A DNA stretch of 32,380 bases, taken from NCBI GenBank assembly GCA_022718015.1, contig JAIHZV010000001.1, forward strand, positions 1-32,380. The letters are read 5' to 3'. Below, in pieces: positions 32,344 through 32,380 of this stretch. Position 1 is the stretch's first letter. Each line of letters opens with the position of its first letter. Position numbers and translations under genes: made by a program. The notes under the pieces are model-generated. The model did not search any database. It worked only from the letters and a program-made list of their open reading frames with translations, and was not told the origin of the DNA. Source of the DNA: Phascolarctobacterium sp. Its GTDB lineage: Bacteria > Bacillota > Negativicutes > Acidaminococcales > Acidaminococcaceae.

Positions 32344-32380
32344 ATGCTGACACAAATAATAAATGGCCAGATCCTCACTC
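32344..32380 (+). CDS. Second nagA-like gene, first 12 codons only
   Basis: ATG 32344 begins MLTQIINGQILT, nearly the same as MLTQIINGKILT of the preceding nagA. The gene is cut by the end of the window. It indicates a tandem pair of deacetylase-type amidohydrolases. Confidence 0.75.
   Translation, partial: MLTQIINGQILT

Overview
The window is most likely a metagenomic contig made of two unrelated pieces. Positions 1 to about 30,595 come from the replication-origin region of a Bacillota chromosome. The gene order noc, rsmG, mnmG, mnmE, jag, yidC, yidD, rnpA, rpmH, oriC, dnaA, dnaN, S4 gene, recF, dciA-like, remB, gyrB is that of Bacillota. Strong Shine-Dalgarno sites, a clostridial/Negativicutes-like protein style and a moderate G+C suggest a gut Negativicutes or related lineage; this is inference, since no rRNA is present. 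From about 30,596 to the end the DNA looks like Bacteroidota: the 3' end of a sugar MFS transporter, a nagA with a TAnnTTTG promoter element and no Shine-Dalgarno, and the first codons of a second nagA. The join falls inside gyrB, which loses everything after residue 131.

Layout. 1-98: a 20-bp tandem repeat at the contig end. 110-2651: an AT-rich COG2865-type AlbA_2/ATPase/wHTH gene downstream of a class II Fic gene. 2841-6414: three minus-strand genes matching the B. subtilis ydjG-ydjH-ydjI envelope-stress set but without pspA. 6731-9876: a solute-binding lipoprotein followed by a two-TM membrane protein with a coiled coil and a LuxR-type DNA-binding tail, probably a sensor pair. 9924-17017: a tightly packed minus-strand run of seven genes, six of them exported: two UshA-like 5'-nucleotidase/metallophosphatases (one secreted, one without a signal peptide) and five proteins of unknown function, two of which share a C-terminal motif. 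17244-24679: the minus-strand arm of the origin region (noc to rpmH). 24680-30595: the plus-strand arm (dnaA to truncated gyrB).

The origin is bipartite. DnaA boxes lie upstream of dnaA, one of them inside the dnaA promoter spacer. A second cluster lies between dnaA and dnaN and is followed by a DnaA-trio-like TAC repeat and an AT-rich unwinding element, as in the B. subtilis core origin. A strong promoter drives rpmH away from the origin, and an intrinsic terminator sits between rpmH and rnpA. The ParB-family protein looks like Noc rather than Spo0J, and a near-perfect Noc-binding-site candidate lies at 10,612.

The least described parts are the exported-protein/nucleotidase run, the solute-binding-protein/membrane-LuxR pair, the Jag protein with an unusually long alanine-rich helical linker, and the DciA-like protein with an inserted four-cysteine zinc site.
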